A stretch of DNA of 64,000 nt from Ramlibacter sp. (GTDB lineage: Bacteria; Pseudomonadota; Gammaproteobacteria; Burkholderiales; Burkholderiaceae_C), in NCBI GenBank assembly GCA_029237735.1, contig JAQZBU010000020.1, forward strand, positions 1 to 64,000, given 5' to 3'. Below, one piece after another: positions 34,154 to 41,096 of the stretch. The translations under genes and the position numbers were made by a program. Position 1 is the stretch's first letter. The number at the start of each line of letters is the position of its first letter. The notes beneath the pieces are model-generated. The model searched no databases. It saw only the letters and a program-made list of their open reading frames with translations, and was not told the origin of the DNA.

Positions 34154-35230
34154 ATGAACCTCGACTTCCAGCGCCTCATGAAGGCCGCTACACGCTTCAC
34201 GCGGGGTGGCGACCTGCGAGCCGCGACCGCGGCCATCCAGTCCGCATTGATGCGCAATGCGCCGGCACGGGAGCGCCCGCAAACGGACGACGTCATCGAC
34301 GTTCAGGCCAACGATGTTGCCGCCGCGCCCCGGGCGCTTCATGCGCAAACGGCGCCGCCGCCGGCAGCCACCGCGCAGCCGCTGGGCGGAGGTGAATTCA
34401 TTGCCGGCCGATTCGCCACCGCCACGGACGGGCGCGATTACAAGCTCTACATACCGCCCCAAGCGGGCCAGCGTCCCCTGCCTCTGGTGGTGATGCTGCA
34501 CGGCTGCACGCAGAACCCCGACGATTTCGCCGCTGGCACCGGCATGAACGAGGCAGCGCGCGCGCAAGGCTTCTTCGTGCTGTATCCCGCGCAATCGCAG
34601 AAAGCCAATGCACATCGCTGCTGGAACTGGTTCAAGCACAACCACCAGGAACGCGGCCGTGGCGAGCCCGCCTTGCTGGCGGGCATGACGCGCGACGTGA
34701 TGGCCCGGCATGCGATCGACCCTGCGCGTGTATTCGTAGCCGGCCTGTCGGCGGGCGGGGCGATGGCTGCCATCATGGGCGAGGCTTATCCTGAGCTGTT
34801 CGCTGCTGTGGGCGTGCACTCGGGGCTGGCGGCCGGTTCGGCCAACGACCTTCCCTCCGCATTGGGTGCGATGAAGCGCAGCGCGGCCAAGGCATCAGGC
34901 ACCGCGTCGGGCGTGCCCACCATCGTGTTCCACGGCGATGCCGATGGCACGGTGCATCCTGCCAACGGCGCGCACGTGATCGCGGCCAGTGTCCATTCCG
35001 CTGCCGACGTGCAGACGGAACAGGGCCTCGCCACAGGTGGACACCGCTACACCCGGCACGTGCATCGCGGGACCGACGGAGGACAGGTTGTCGCCGAGCA
35101 CTGGGTGGTGCACGGCGCCGCCCACGCGTGGTCAGGCGGCAGTGCGAAGGGTTCCTACACGGATCCGCGCGGGCCGGACGCCACCGCGGAGATGCTGCGG
35201 TTCTTCATGGGGCATGGGACGACACGGTAA
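34154..35230 (+). CDS. Polyhydroxyalkanoate depolymerase family esterase
   Basis: A 358-residue alpha/beta hydrolase of the PHB depolymerase/esterase family. VVMLHGCTQNPDDFAAGTGMNEAA (113-136) and the lipase box GLSAGG (Ser199) are the standard blocks; a HGDADGTVHPANG loop carries the acid and HAWSGG the His. The first 80 residues are a polar, Pro/Ala-rich extension without a Sec signal, so it may be an intracellular or non-classically exported enzyme acting on short polyester or feruloyl esters. It follows the RHH regulator. Its 3-prime end overlaps the convergent cytochrome gene by 26 bases. Confidence 0.85.
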   Translation: MNLDFQRLMKAATRFTRGGDLRAATAAIQSALMRNAPARERPQTDDVIDVQANDVAAAPRALHAQTAPPPAATAQPLGGGEFIAGRFATATDGRDYKLYIPPQAGQRPLPLVVMLHGCTQNPDDFAAGTGMNEAARAQGFFVLYPAQSQKANAHRCWNWFKHNHQERGRGEPALLAGMTRDVMARHAIDPARVFVAGLSAGGAMAAIMGEAYPELFAAVGVHSGLAAGSANDLPSALGAMKRSAAKASGTASGVPTIVFHGDADGTVHPANGAHVIAASVHSAADVQTEQGLATGGHRYTRHVHRGTDGGQVVAEHWVVHGAAHAWSGGSAKGSYTDPRGPDATAEMLRFFMGHGTTR

Positions 35231-35567
35231 CACGCGCGTCGGCTCGCGGCCGGGGCAGCTCAAACTGGTAGATCGTGTCATTGAGGTGGCGGGTGACTTC
35301 CTCGATGTCGGCGTCGCTCCAGCCGAGCGAGGCCGCGGCCTGCCAGCGGTGCACCTCCGCGCGCAGGGTGGTCCAGTCTCGCGCCTGGTGTCGCGCGCGC
35401 CAGTGCATCTGCGTGTTGTGACACTCGATGCAATGGGTTGAGTACAGCATTTGGCCGCGCGTGGATGCAGGCGGCTGCTGCTCAGGCTGGGTGAAAGCCT
35501 GCATGGCCGCGACGGCCAGCAAGGCCACCGAAAGGTAACGGACAAGCAGTAGCGAGCGCCTGGTCAT
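35205..35567 (-). CDS. Small c-type cytochrome
   Basis: A 120-residue exported haem protein. Residues 8-24 form a signal or anchor, HCIECH contains the haem-binding CIECH (46-50), and WSDADIEEVTRHLNDTIYQFE follows. No Met axial ligand in the usual position is obvious, so a His or other ligand is possible. It resembles the short soluble cytochromes of Burkholderiales with no known partner. The last 26 bases overlap the PHA depolymerase gene tail to tail. Confidence 0.78.
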   Translation of the reverse strand: MTRRSLLLVRYLSVALLAVAAMQAFTQPEQQPPASTRGQMLYSTHCIECHNTQMHWRARHQARDWTTLRAEVHRWQAAASLGWSDADIEEVTRHLNDTIYQFELPRPRADARVTVSSHAP

Positions 35568-35610
35568 GCCTTCATGCTAGAGCGCGCCGGCAAGACAACA
35601 ATGCGCTGCA

Positions 35611-36162
35611 TCAATGGTGCGTCGGCTCTGCTGGCTGCACGATGTCTTCGTAATGCCGGAACTCGTGGCAGCTCTTGGCCCAATGGCGGTTGGTGGCCTG
35701 CCGCGTGCCCACACCGACAAGCGTGCGGCCGGCCGCCCTGACCTTCTGCGCAAGCGGCATGAAATCGCTGTCGCCGGCCACCACGATCACTGTCGCGATG
35801 TGGGGGAAGCGCGCCATGTCTTCCGCGGCGTCCAGGCACAGCCGGATGTCCGCACCGTTCTTGGCGGTGGCGCCGGGCGGGAACAGTTGCACCAGCTCCA
35901 CAGCGTTCTGCAGCAATACGTCGCGGTAGCGGCCGAAGAACTGCCAGTTGCAGAAAGCCCGGTTGATCGCGATCGGCCCGAATGACGCGGCCATGTCCAC
36001 GATGGCCTGGATGTTCACCAGGGGCTCCTGCGGCTTGAAGCGGTTGTCAGGGCGAGCGTAGGAGCCCGGGTCTTTCTCTTCGCACAGGCTCGCGTGCAGG
36101 TTTTCGAAATCCCAGTAGAGGGCCACGAACCGGCCGGCGTTGTTGTTCTCGTTCCCTGGCAT
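35611..36162 (-). CDS. NYN/PIN-like domain protein (DUF88)
   Basis: A 183-residue protein of the NYN domain, a PIN-like RNase fold. Conserved acidic positions: VALYWDFENLH (Asp), KNGADIRLCLDAAEDM (Asp) and VVVAGDSDFMPLAQKVR (Asp-Ser-Asp). ATG at 36162 follows GGGAGG; the frame opens at a TTG at 36174. Many NYN proteins carry a C-terminal OST-HTH domain; here the chain ends shortly after the catalytic core (RHYEDIVQPAEPTHH). RNA cleavage is inferred. Confidence 0.85.
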   Translation of the reverse strand: MPGNENNNAGRFVALYWDFENLHASLCEEKDPGSYARPDNRFKPQEPLVNIQAIVDMAASFGPIAINRAFCNWQFFGRYRDVLLQNAVELVQLFPPGATAKNGADIRLCLDAAEDMARFPHIATVIVVAGDSDFMPLAQKVRAAGRTLVGVGTRQATNRHWAKSCHEFRHYEDIVQPAEPTHH

Positions 36163-36232
36163 GGCGCCTCCCAAAAGCCGATGGTAGCGCCCGGCTGGGT
36201 TTTAATGGAGCCACGAACCCCGGAAGGCTTGC

Positions 36233-36526
36233 ATGGACGACTTCAACGCCACCCCTCCCCCGCCGCGCAACCTGTGGCTGCGCGCAGTGCAAACACTGGT
36301 ATTGCTGGTCGCGCTCTACATCGCGATGTGGCTCCTTTGCATCGTGTCCATCGTGCAGTTGCTGGCGGTCGCGGTCAACGGCCACCCCAACGAGGACATG
36401 CGCAAGTTCGCGCGATCCCTCGGCGTATACATGGGCCAGATTGCGTCTTTCGGCAGCTTCACCAGCGACGACCTGCCGTTCCCCTTCGGCGACTGGCCGG
36501 CATCACCGAACGTGTCGGCGCCGTAG
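36233..36526 (+). CDS. DUF4389 small membrane protein
   Basis: A 97-residue protein: a polar start (MDDFNATPPPPRNLW), one long hydrophobic segment (LRAVQTLVLLVALYIAMWLLCIVSIVQLLAVAV), then GHPNEDMRKFARSLGVYMGQIASFGSFTSDDLPFPFGDWP, which is the DUF4389 pattern (two hydrophobic parts around a Tyr/Gln-rich loop). The family has no known role. It diverges from the NYN gene with 70 bases between them. Confidence 0.75.
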   Translation: MDDFNATPPPPRNLWLRAVQTLVLLVALYIAMWLLCIVSIVQLLAVAVNGHPNEDMRKFARSLGVYMGQIASFGSFTSDDLPFPFGDWPASPNVSAP

Positions 36527-36639
36527 GGAACAGCCCTCCTCTGCCTCAACGTTTGCTTACAGCAGAGGCACAAGCGCAGCAGCAGCGCCTACAGTGGCCG
36601 CACGGGCCGCCCCCGCGCGCTGCCCATCAGGGAGGCACC

Positions 36640-37644
36640 ATGCGTTTAATGAATTTCGTGCTCACGGTCGCGCTCGCGATATTTCCGCTGCTGGCCACCA
36701 CCATGGCCATCGCCGCAACGCAGCAGCAGCAGACGCAGAAAGTTGTCAAAAAGGCCGTCAAGAAGGCCGTCAAAAAGCCGGTGAAGAAATCCGTCAAGAA
36801 AACGCCTGCGGCTGTCCCCAAACCCAGCACCGATGTCGAGCGCAGGCTCACCCGCGCCGGCGATTACCGGTTCTCCATCCAGCATGACGGCCTCGCGCGC
36901 ACCTACCGCGTGCACGTACCCCCGCGCTATGACCCGGCCGAGCCCGCGCCCGTGCTGGTGGCGCTGCACGGCGGGGGCGTGGACCGGGTGGGCGACGACG
37001 GCTTTGACAGCCTGGCGCGTGAATCGGACTTGAATGGCTTCATCGCGGTGTACCCCGACGCCTGGACGGCGCCGGGCCAAGGCAAGCGCGCCGCCTGGAA
37101 CGCGGGCCACTGTTGCGGCGACGCGCACGAGCGCAACGTGAACGATGTCGGATTCGTCGCGCAGGTGGTGACCCACGTTTTCAGGCAGGTAAGCATCGAC
37201 CGCGAGCGCATCTATGCGGCGGGCGTGTCCGATGGCGGCATGATGGCCTTGCGACTGGCCTGCGACCTGCCCAACCTGTTCCGCGGCGTCGCCTCGGTCG
37301 GCGGCGCCGTCAGCACCACCCACTGCACGCCGGGCAAACCGGTCTCCGTGCTGCAGTTCCATGCCAGGAACGACCCGCGCGTGCCCCTGGCTTCGGCGCG
37401 CGCAACGGCCGTCAAGTGGGCCGAACTGAACGGCTGCAGCAATACGCCGCGTCTCGTGCTGGAAAAAGCCGGCGCCTATTGCGAGGCGTGGACGTACTGC
37501 CGCCGCCAGACCATGGTGCAGATGTGCGTGACCGATACGGGCGGCCATTCGTGGCCGGGCGCCAAGGCCCGCGTGGCCACGGCCGCGCCTTCGAAGGCGA
37601 TCTCGGCGACCGACGCAATGTGGGGCTTCCTCATCTCGCACTGA
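36640..37644 (+). CDS. Secreted PHB-depolymerase/feruloyl-esterase-like hydrolase with lysine-rich linker
   Basis: A 334-residue exported esterase (LpqC-like). A Sec signal covers 1-26; residues 34-54 form a tract of repeated VKKA/VKKP/VKKS units coded by near-identical GTCAA(A/G)AAG-type codons, before the fold. Lipase box GVSDGG (Ser197), oxyanion loop VALHGGG (107-113), and GGHSWPG carrying the His near 305. Several Cys pairs (HCCGD, YCEAWTYC, TTHC) suggest disulfides. The ATG at 36640 follows GGGAGG; the very long open frame upstream is spurious. Polyester or feruloyl ester substrates are typical. Confidence 0.85.
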   Translation: MRLMNFVLTVALAIFPLLATTMAIAATQQQQTQKVVKKAVKKAVKKPVKKSVKKTPAAVPKPSTDVERRLTRAGDYRFSIQHDGLARTYRVHVPPRYDPAEPAPVLVALHGGGVDRVGDDGFDSLARESDLNGFIAVYPDAWTAPGQGKRAAWNAGHCCGDAHERNVNDVGFVAQVVTHVFRQVSIDRERIYAAGVSDGGMMALRLACDLPNLFRGVASVGGAVSTTHCTPGKPVSVLQFHARNDPRVPLASARATAVKWAELNGCSNTPRLVLEKAGAYCEAWTYCRRQTMVQMCVTDTGGHSWPGAKARVATAAPSKAISATDAMWGFLISH

Positions 37645-37657
37645 CCGCGCAAAGTCG

Positions 37658-37671
37658 TTGATCTAGAGCAG
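37658..37671 (+). promoter_or_regulatory. Weak FNR/Anr-like site
   Basis: TTGAT-CTAG-AGCAG, a good left half and a poor right half, 83 bases upstream of the ATG of the seven-helix membrane protein. Listed because a related sequence with the same CTAG spacer lies upstream of the NrfJ-like gene. Confidence 0.2.
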
Positions 37672-37753
37672 GAAAGCGGCCCTTTTGGGGTGGCCTCGAG
37701 GGGGGCGTCTGGCATACGCTGGGCGCTGAAACCCACGCCCCCTCCTTTTCCCC

Positions 37754-38506
37754 ATGGCCGCCAATTCAATCCTGCACAGCGAGCCGGTGAGCCGTTCCGC
37801 CGCGCCCAGGAGGCGGCCCGGCAGCCGTCTCTACACATGGATGGCCCTCGCCGCCGCGCTGATCGTCTTCGCGGGCTTTGCCCGGACTTTCTACCTGCGC
37901 AGCAGCTCCGGCGCGCCTCCTCTATCGGCCTCGCTGGTGGTCCACGGCATCGTGATGACTGCGTGGTTCGTGCTGTTCTTCGTGCAGGTATGGCTCGTCG
38001 GCGTGGGCCGCACCGACCTGCACCGCCGCCTGGGCGTCTTCGGGATGGTCTTGGCGGTGCTGGTGCTGTGTGTCGGCGTGGCCGCGACGATCGATGCGGG
38101 ACGCCGCGGTGTGAGCCCTGCGTCGGGCATCGTCACGCCGCTGGAGTTCATGGCCGTGCCGCTGTTCGACATGCCCGTGTTCGCTGGCCTGGTGGGCGTT
38201 GCGTTCTTGCTGCGGCGCAGGCCCGATGTCCATAAGCGACTGATGGTGCTGGCCAGCCTGGGCATGCTGACGCCGGCCATCGCGCGCATCCCCTTGCGCT
38301 TCATCCAGGACGGCGGGCCGCCCGTGTTCTTCGGGCTGGCGATCATGGTGGTGCTGGCCTGTGTCGCGATCGACACCGTGCGAAATCGCAAGTTGCACCG
38401 CGCGTATGCATGGGGCGCATTGTTGATCGTCACCATGATTCCGCTGCGGCTTTTCATCGCGAGCACCGAAGCGTGGACGCGGCTTGCGGGCTGGCTCGTG
38501 GCCTGA
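37754..38506 (+). CDS. Seven-helix membrane protein of unknown function
   Basis: A 250-residue integral membrane protein. A basic start (SAAPRRRPGSRLYTW) is followed by about seven hydrophobic segments; loops carry VGRTDLHRRLGVFG and RRRPDVHKRLMVLASLGML, which repeat an xDxHxRLx pattern, as in DUF2306-like and related electron-transfer-associated membrane proteins with conserved His. No signal peptide or binding motif otherwise. A possible haem or quinone role is speculative. It converges on the TPR gene. Confidence 0.7.
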   Translation: MAANSILHSEPVSRSAAPRRRPGSRLYTWMALAAALIVFAGFARTFYLRSSSGAPPLSASLVVHGIVMTAWFVLFFVQVWLVGVGRTDLHRRLGVFGMVLAVLVLCVGVAATIDAGRRGVSPASGIVTPLEFMAVPLFDMPVFAGLVGVAFLLRRRPDVHKRLMVLASLGMLTPAIARIPLRFIQDGGPPVFFGLAIMVVLACVAIDTVRNRKLHRAYAWGALLIVTMIPLRLFIASTEAWTRLAGWLVA

Positions 38507-38532
38507 GCCGAGGCGAGGTGGCGCTACAGCGC

Positions 38533-39036
38533 TTACTCGTACTGACCCGCGACGCCGCTGCGCTCGCTCCCGGAGCCCGAGCCGTCCACCACCCGTTCGA
38601 GCTCGGCGGCCAGCTTCTGGTCGAGTTTGCGCAGCCGGTCCAGGTCCTCCCTGGCGCGGGGCAGGTTGCCCTGCTGCACGAACAGCACGCCGCGGTACAT
38701 GTAGGCCTGGGCCAGACCCGGCTTGAGCGCGATGGCCCGGTCGTAGTGCGCCAGTGACGCCTCGAAGTTGTGCCGCCCTTGCATGCGCAGCGAGAACGCC
38801 AGGTTGTTGTGCGCTTCGGCCAGCTTGTCGTCGATGGCCAGCGCGGCCTCGAACTTCTGCTGCGCCTCCTTGAAGTTGCGCGCGACGAGGAGCGCCACGC
38901 CGTCGTTGTAGAGACGCACGGCGCTCGCGCGCTCCGAGTTTTCAGGCACGGGCAGCGGATCGCTCTCGACGCCATGCGCCGCCGCCCCGGCAAGCGCCAG
39001 CAGCGATGCGATCCACCAGACCCGCAAGCCCTTCAT
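38533..39036 (-). CDS. Exported tetratricopeptide repeat protein
   Basis: A 167-residue protein with a signal peptide (1-23) and about three TPR units between 40 and 145 (RLYNDGVALLVARNFKEAQQKFEAALAID, KLAEAHNNLAFSLRMQGRHNFEAS, GLAQAYMYRGVLFVQQGNLPRARED), giving a helical scaffold in the periplasm. The tail is Gly/Ser-rich. ATG at 39036 overlaps the stop of the large TPR gene by four bases (ATGA), so the two are coupled. Confidence 0.88.
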   Translation of the reverse strand: MKGLRVWWIASLLALAGAAAHGVESDPLPVPENSERASAVRLYNDGVALLVARNFKEAQQKFEAALAIDDKLAEAHNNLAFSLRMQGRHNFEASLAHYDRAIALKPGLAQAYMYRGVLFVQQGNLPRAREDLDRLRKLDQKLAAELERVVDGSGSGSERSGVAGQYE

Positions 39037-40643
39037 CGCGTCACCGACTCCCGCGCCAGCTGCACGCCGGGGACGCCGGCATCCGCCTGCGCTGTCTGCC
39101 GCGCGACCTTGTCGGCATGATCACGGGCCTTCGACGCATCGCCGGCGCGCTCCGCGGCCAGTGCGGCGCCCGCCATCGCCCGCAGGCGGTTGGGCTCCTT
39201 GGTCAGCACCATCTCGAATTCGCGAAGCGCCCCAGCGGAGTCACCGCGTTCGAGCAGCGCGCTTGCAAGCACTTCGCGCGCCGGCAGCAGCGGCCCGGGC
39301 GACACAACGTGCTTTTCGCTCGCGTCTTCACGATCGGCTGCCTGCCGCAAGCCGGCGATGCCCGCGTCGGCCTGCCCGGCCTTGAACGCCGCGAAGCCAC
39401 GCACCACGCTCTCCTGGATGCCGATCTGCTCGACCCAGTAGCCTAGCTTGAGCTCCTCGGCGCGGGCACGCAGGGCCTGCAAGCGGGCCAGTTCGGCCTC
39501 GACTGCCGGCGCATCGCGCAACGCAGCGGCGCCCAGGGCGCGTGCATAAGCATTGGCCGCCTCGGCCTGCGGATACTTCGCCCACGGATAAGCACCCCGC
39601 GCGGGGGTAAGGGGAAGCTTGGCCGCCTCCGCCCAGTTGCCGCGCTCGAGCGCGACTCGTGCCGGTACTGCCGCGAAGGCATAAGCGGCGGCGAAGACAT
39701 CGGGCCGCTTCTCGAAAGTCGCGGTCTTGTCGCTCACTGCCTTCGCGGCCTTGTCCTGCCCCATCTGCAGGTGGGCGTAGACCATGTAGTCGTACGCGTG
39801 CAGCGCGTTCGCTCCGCTGGCCTTGTCTGACGAAGCCGATACGGTATTGGCCGTGACTGAATCGCTCCATGCACCCACGCGCGTGAAGATGTGCGAAGGC
39901 ATGTGCTGGGCGTGTGGCGCGGCCGGCGCGATCTTGCTGTAGCGGCGCGCCGCGGGCAATCCCTGCCCCGCCAGCGGCGGATAGTCGTAGCTGTGGATCA
40001 GGTAGTGCGCCGCGCCGGGATGCTCCGGCTGGCTGGCGAATACCGGCTCGAGAAGCTTCGCGGCGCGCAGCTGGTTGCCGTACTGCTTGTCGGCCGGATC
40101 GAAGTTGGCGGACAGAACGAGGCTATAGATGATCGTGGCTTCGGTGTCCTTCGGGTACTTGGCGGCGACTGCCCCAAGCGCCGTTTCCATGGCCTTAGCG
40201 CGCGTGCGATGGTTGAGTTTGTCCGTGTCCTGGAAGAAGATGGCCAGCGCATCGACATAGTCTTTCTCGCGCTGGGTAGAAAGCCCCGTCTTGCGCGCCT
40301 GCTCCATCAGCGCCGCGCCTTCGGCGAGCGTTGCCGCCGACACGTTGCCCGGCCACACGAACGGATTGTCGAGCGAGGCCAGGGCGCGCGCCCAATGCGC
40401 CATGCCGCATTTCGGGTCAGCTTCGAGCACCCTGTCGAGCGGCGCCTTGATCTGCTCCCATGCAAAGGAGTGGTACAGAGCCATCGCGAGATTGAATTCC
40501 CGCTGCGCTGCGGCGTTGCAGCTCACTTCGAAATTCACTTTGCCCAATGCCTGGGCGTTGGACCCGTCGGCGTGCGCCGCGGGGGGAAGGACGGCACCGA
40601 TCGCAGCGAACGCGATGATGCCTGGAACGAAACCTGGATTCAT
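39033..40643 (-). CDS. Large periplasmic TPR-like protein
   Basis: A 536-residue exported protein with a signal peptide (1-25, AAHA-D). The remainder is an alpha-solenoid with degenerate TPR units. Conserved-looking blocks are LYHSFAWEQIKAPLDRVLEADPKCGMAHWARALAS (50-84), HPGAAHYLIHSYDYP, and HAQHMPSHIFTRVGAW, which carry several His residues and resemble a family of proteins with histidine-rich TPR repeats of unknown role. The C terminus has standard TPR units. It is the first gene of the two-gene operon. Confidence 0.85.
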   Translation of the reverse strand: MNPGFVPGIIAFAAIGAVLPPAAHADGSNAQALGKVNFEVSCNAAAQREFNLAMALYHSFAWEQIKAPLDRVLEADPKCGMAHWARALASLDNPFVWPGNVSAATLAEGAALMEQARKTGLSTQREKDYVDALAIFFQDTDKLNHRTRAKAMETALGAVAAKYPKDTEATIIYSLVLSANFDPADKQYGNQLRAAKLLEPVFASQPEHPGAAHYLIHSYDYPPLAGQGLPAARRYSKIAPAAPHAQHMPSHIFTRVGAWSDSVTANTVSASSDKASGANALHAYDYMVYAHLQMGQDKAAKAVSDKTATFEKRPDVFAAAYAFAAVPARVALERGNWAEAAKLPLTPARGAYPWAKYPQAEAANAYARALGAAALRDAPAVEAELARLQALRARAEELKLGYWVEQIGIQESVVRGFAAFKAGQADAGIAGLRQAADREDASEKHVVSPGPLLPAREVLASALLERGDSAGALREFEMVLTKEPNRLRAMAGAALAAERAGDASKARDHADKVARQTAQADAGVPGVQLARESVTR

Positions 40644-40750
40644 GGTGACCCCGCTTTCTTTCCGGCGCCGGCGGCGCGGGAATGAAATTAAGACTCAGTT
40701 CGGCGGGCAAGTCAAACACCACAGCTCGGCCGCGAACGCGGCCTGCGGGA

Positions 40751-41005
40751 TCAGTCCGGCGTGAACTTCGCGTTGAAGGTCACCACGTCGTTTTCCAACT
40801 CGAACGTCACGAGTTGCCCATGCTTGCCATCGGCGAGCCGGTAGGCGGCGAACAGGCTGCACTTGCCGCGCAGGTGAAAGCTGGGCAGGTCGACCAGTGC
40901 ATAGGGATGCGGCACGAAGACCTCGTGCAGGAACACCTCGCGGTGCTCGTTGCGCGGCGAAGGGAACAGCTTGTAGTGCTGCGTGACGATGGTGGTTTCA
41001 GCCAT
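40751..41005 (-). CDS. Small hypothetical protein
   Basis: An 84-residue protein, MAETTIVTQHYKLFPSPRNEH at the start, then strands HREVFLHEVFVPHPYALVDL and LVTFELENDVVTFNAKFTPD at the end. Beta-rich, without signal or Cys-rich motifs apart from KCSLF. The ATG at 41005 is chosen; a longer open frame to 41287 runs opposite the kinase gene and is unlikely. Not recognised. Upstream is the divergent hybrid kinase gene, 91 bases away. Confidence 0.6.
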   Translation of the reverse strand: MAETTIVTQHYKLFPSPRNEHREVFLHEVFVPHPYALVDLPSFHLRGKCSLFAAYRLADGKHGQLVTFELENDVVTFNAKFTPD

Positions 41006-41096
41006 GGCGAAGCTAGAGTGTAGCCATCGCAACGGAGTGCAAAGATGAGTCCGCTCCCCCTGCTGCTGAGCTGAGTGAAACGGTAGACTCATCAGG

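Noticed and set aside
36094-36639. Upstream 182-codon extension of the secreted esterase frame
   Set aside because: It crosses the NYN and DUF4389 genes and ends before a good signal peptide with its own GGGAGG site.
36737-36803. Short direct repeats that could suggest a CRISPR or VNTR
   Set aside because: They are repeated Val-Lys-Lys codons inside the secreted esterase gene; no spacers or cas genes.
39590-39615. C/G-rich run CCCCGCGCGGGGGTAAGGGG as another copy of the palindromic repeat
   Set aside because: Lies in the TPR gene as LTPARG codons and does not match the stem of the repeat in the ATPase gene.
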